The notes beneath the pieces are model-generated. The model saw only the letters and a program-made list of their open reading frames with translations. It did no database searches and was not told where the DNA came from. From contig CALCSS010000182.1 of NCBI GenBank assembly GCA_937893835.1, positions 1 to 16,911 of the forward strand: DNA of 16,911 nucleotides, in the 5' to 3' direction. A program made the translations under genes and the position numbers. The DNA comes from an uncultured Fidelibacterota bacterium (GTDB taxonomy: Bacteria; Fidelibacterota; Marinisomatia; Marinisomatales; UBA1611). This document shows positions 15,155-16,911 of this stretch, one piece after another; position 1 is the stretch's first letter, and each line of letters opens with the position of its first letter.

Positions 15155-16855
15155 ATGGAACTTCAAACACTTACTTTCTTGATCGTTGGATTGACGTTTG
15201 CTATTTACATAGGAATAGCATTCTGGGCAAGGGCGAGCAGTACAGACGAGTTCTACGTAGCAGGAGGCGATATACACCCAGTTGCGAATGGTATGGCGAC
15301 TGCTGCTGACTGGATGTCTGCAGCCTCATTTATCTCGATGGCGGGTTTGATCGCTTTCTTTGGATATGGTGGTTCTGTCTTTCTCATGGGGTGGACAGGA
15401 GGGTATGTGTTGTTAGCCTTGCTTCTAGCTCCATACCTAAGGAAGCATGGATCATTTACCGTACCAGGTTTTATCAGTGATCGTTATTATTCAAAGACCG
15501 CAAGGGTCGTTGCCGTTGCCTGTCTTATTATTGCCTCCGTCACATATGTCATTGGGCAGATGAAGGGAATTGGTGTTGCATTCTCTAGATTTTTAGAGGT
15601 TGATTATGATCAAGGACTCATGATCGGGATGGTGATCGTTTTTATCTATGCTGTAATGGGCGGGATGAAGGGAATCACCTACACACAGATCGCTCAGTAT
15701 GTGATAATGATCATTGCATATACCATACCCGCAATTTTTATTTCGTTCATGCTCACAGGAAATCCAATACCTCAAATTGGGCTTGGTGGGACAATGGAGG
15801 ATGGAACGTTCCTTCTGGATAAATTGGACCAGATCATGACAGAACTTGGGTTTAAGGAATATACCACTAATAAGCGTTTGAGTTTATTGAACATGTTCTT
15901 TTATACACTCTCATTGATGATAGGTACAGCTGGGCTACCACATGTCATAATGCGTTTTTTCACTGTCCCATCTGTCAAGGCAGCAAGATCATCTGCCGGA
16001 TGGGCCCTTGTATTCATAGCCATTTTATATACCACTGCACCCGCAGTTGCAGCAATGGCGAGATTAAATCTTATGGCTACCATAGATAGACCAGAGCAGG
16101 AGAACAATCTGGCATATGTTGATAGGCCCTCATGGTTCAGTAATTGGGAAAAGACAGGATTGTTGAAATTCGAGGATAAGAATAACGATGGTCTGATTCA
16201 GTATACAGGAAGTGACGACAATGAGATGGTAAAAGTAGATAGGGATATCATGGTTCTGGCGAACCCTGAGATCGCTGGTCTTCCTAACTGGGTAATAGCC
16301 TTGGTTGCTGCAGGGGGACTTGCTGCTGCACTCTCCACTGCTGCAGGTCTATTACTTGCTATATCATCGTCCATCTCTCGTGATCTATTAAAAGGTGTTT
16401 TCAGGCCTGACATATCAGAAAAGGAAGAACTGATGGCAAGTCGAGTTGCCATGGCAGTGTCCATTGCAGTAGCAGGTTATTTTGGATTCAATCCACCAGA
16501 CTTTGCTGCCGGAACCGTTGCGCTGGCCTTTGGCCTGGCTGCATCATCGATCTTTCCTGCATTGATGATGGGTATCTTCTCAAATAAGATGAACAAGGAA
16601 GGTGCAATCGCGGGAATGTTGGCAGGCATAGGGATAACCCTATTATATGTCTTCCAGCATAAAGGCATAATGTTCATACAATCAACATCCTTCTTAGGTG
16701 GGATGGAGCCTAACTGGTTCTTTGGTATTGAGCCCAACGCATTTGGAGCGATCGGGGCAGTGGTGAACTTTATTGTTGCGTACTTTGTTTCTAAAAGATA
16801 TGCTGATGTACCATCAGAGGTAAGGGATATGATCGAAAGTATTCGACGTCCTTAG
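15155..16855 (+). CDS. Sodium/solute symporter, SSS family, large subunit (VC_2705 type)
   Basis: Inner-membrane permease of 566 aa with about thirteen hydrophobic helices, importing a small solute, probably a carboxylate such as acetate, with Na+. The N-terminal STDEFYVAGG, HPVANGMATAADWMSAASF and ISMAGLIAFFGYGG are highly characteristic of the family partnered with DUF4212. GGLAAALSTAAGLLLAISS (about 387-405) is the conserved sodium-site helix region. A hydrophilic insert at about 320-375 contains D341-K-N-N-D-G-L-I, which resembles an EF-hand calcium loop. Substrate cannot be fixed from sequence; acetate permease ActP is the nearest well-known relative. The stop is two bases from a convergent groEL. 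Confidence 0.93.
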   Translation: MELQTLTFLIVGLTFAIYIGIAFWARASSTDEFYVAGGDIHPVANGMATAADWMSAASFISMAGLIAFFGYGGSVFLMGWTGGYVLLALLLAPYLRKHGSFTVPGFISDRYYSKTARVVAVACLIIASVTYVIGQMKGIGVAFSRFLEVDYDQGLMIGMVIVFIYAVMGGMKGITYTQIAQYVIMIIAYTIPAIFISFMLTGNPIPQIGLGGTMEDGTFLLDKLDQIMTELGFKEYTTNKRLSLLNMFFYTLSLMIGTAGLPHVIMRFFTVPSVKAARSSAGWALVFIAILYTTAPAVAAMARLNLMATIDRPEQENNLAYVDRPSWFSNWEKTGLLKFEDKNNDGLIQYTGSDDNEMVKVDRDIMVLANPEIAGLPNWVIALVAAGGLAAALSTAAGLLLAISSSISRDLLKGVFRPDISEKEELMASRVAMAVSIAVAGYFGFNPPDFAAGTVALAFGLAASSIFPALMMGIFSNKMNKEGAIAGMLAGIGITLLYVFQHKGIMFIQSTSFLGGMEPNWFFGIEPNAFGAIGAVVNFIVAYFVSKRYADVPSEVRDMIESIRRP

Positions 16856-16857
16856 GA

Positions 16858-16911
16858 TCAATAATCCATATCCATTCCACCGCCTCCCATTCCACCTGAA
16901 CGGCCAGAAAA
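16858..16911 (-). CDS. groL: 60 kDa chaperonin GroEL, 3' end only
   Basis: Partial gene entering from the right edge. The last 17 codons read FSGRSGGMGGGGMDMDY and stop at 16858-16860. The flexible Gly/Met-rich tail ending MDMDY is characteristic of the C-terminus of bacterial GroEL, the folding chamber subunit that works with GroES. Only the tail is visible, so the identity rests on this repeat-like end; another Gly-Met-rich protein cannot be excluded. It converges with the symporter, leaving only two bases between stops, and no terminator hairpin is visible between them. Confidence 0.75.
   Translation of the reverse strand, partial: FSGRSGGMGGGGMDMDY

Overview
The window is an AT-rich, gene-dense stretch of a Gram-negative bacterial chromosome. 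It has almost no non-coding DNA, and I see no mobile element, CRISPR array, tRNA or rRNA. Kdo (LPS inner-core sugar) and Lpt (LPS transport) genes show an outer membrane with lipopolysaccharide. Three traits fit the Fibrobacteres-Chlorobi-Bacteroidetes (FCB) superphylum or a marine relative such as Neomarinimicrobiota (SAR406): a lipoprotein-type LptC, a metal-type Kdo-8-P synthase, and low GC. This placement is an inference with modest confidence. No 16S or other decisive marker is present.

Region 1 (1-168) is a leader with a perfect 12-bp palindrome and a TATAAT box. It may also carry the first codons of a divergent gene leaving the window.

Region 2 (169-11121) is a chain of twelve plus-strand genes: kdsB, pyrG, kdsA, kdsC, lptC, lptB, rpoN, hflK, hflC, hslV, hslU and argF. 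They overlap by 1-14 bases or are separated by at most 10, so they probably form one operon. The logic is visible. KdsA and KdsC make Kdo. PyrG makes CTP, which KdsB uses to activate Kdo. LptC and LptB belong to the LPS exporter. RpoN is sigma-54. HflK/HflC are membrane SPFH proteins that normally partner FtsH. HslV/HslU form a complete ATP-dependent protease. ArgF is ornithine carbamoyltransferase. The core kdsC-lptC-lptB-rpoN order resembles the proteobacterial kdsD-kdsC-lptC-lptA-lptB-rpoN cluster, but kdsD and lptA are absent.

Region 3 (11164-13800, minus strand) is a second compact unit read as MFS transporter, mutM (8-oxoguanine repair glycosylase) and an FMN-type pyridoxamine-phosphate-oxidase-like protein. 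It converges on argF with no clear terminator between them.

Region 4 (13801-14081) is the only sizeable intergenic region. It is a divergent promoter zone with two inverted repeats that could be operators.

Region 5 (14082-16855, plus strand) holds a stand-alone Lon substrate-binding-domain protein, a 47-codon membrane miniprotein, and a two-gene sodium/solute symporter (DUF4212 small subunit plus SSS-family large subunit). The last 54 bases (16858-16911) are the 3' end of a minus-strand groEL, ending two bases from the symporter stop.

Most genes are conserved housekeeping. The parts most worth a second look are the operon composition, the lipoprotein LptC without lptA, the 47-aa miniprotein, the palindromic divergent region, and the suggestion of near-leaderless starts at transcription-unit heads.
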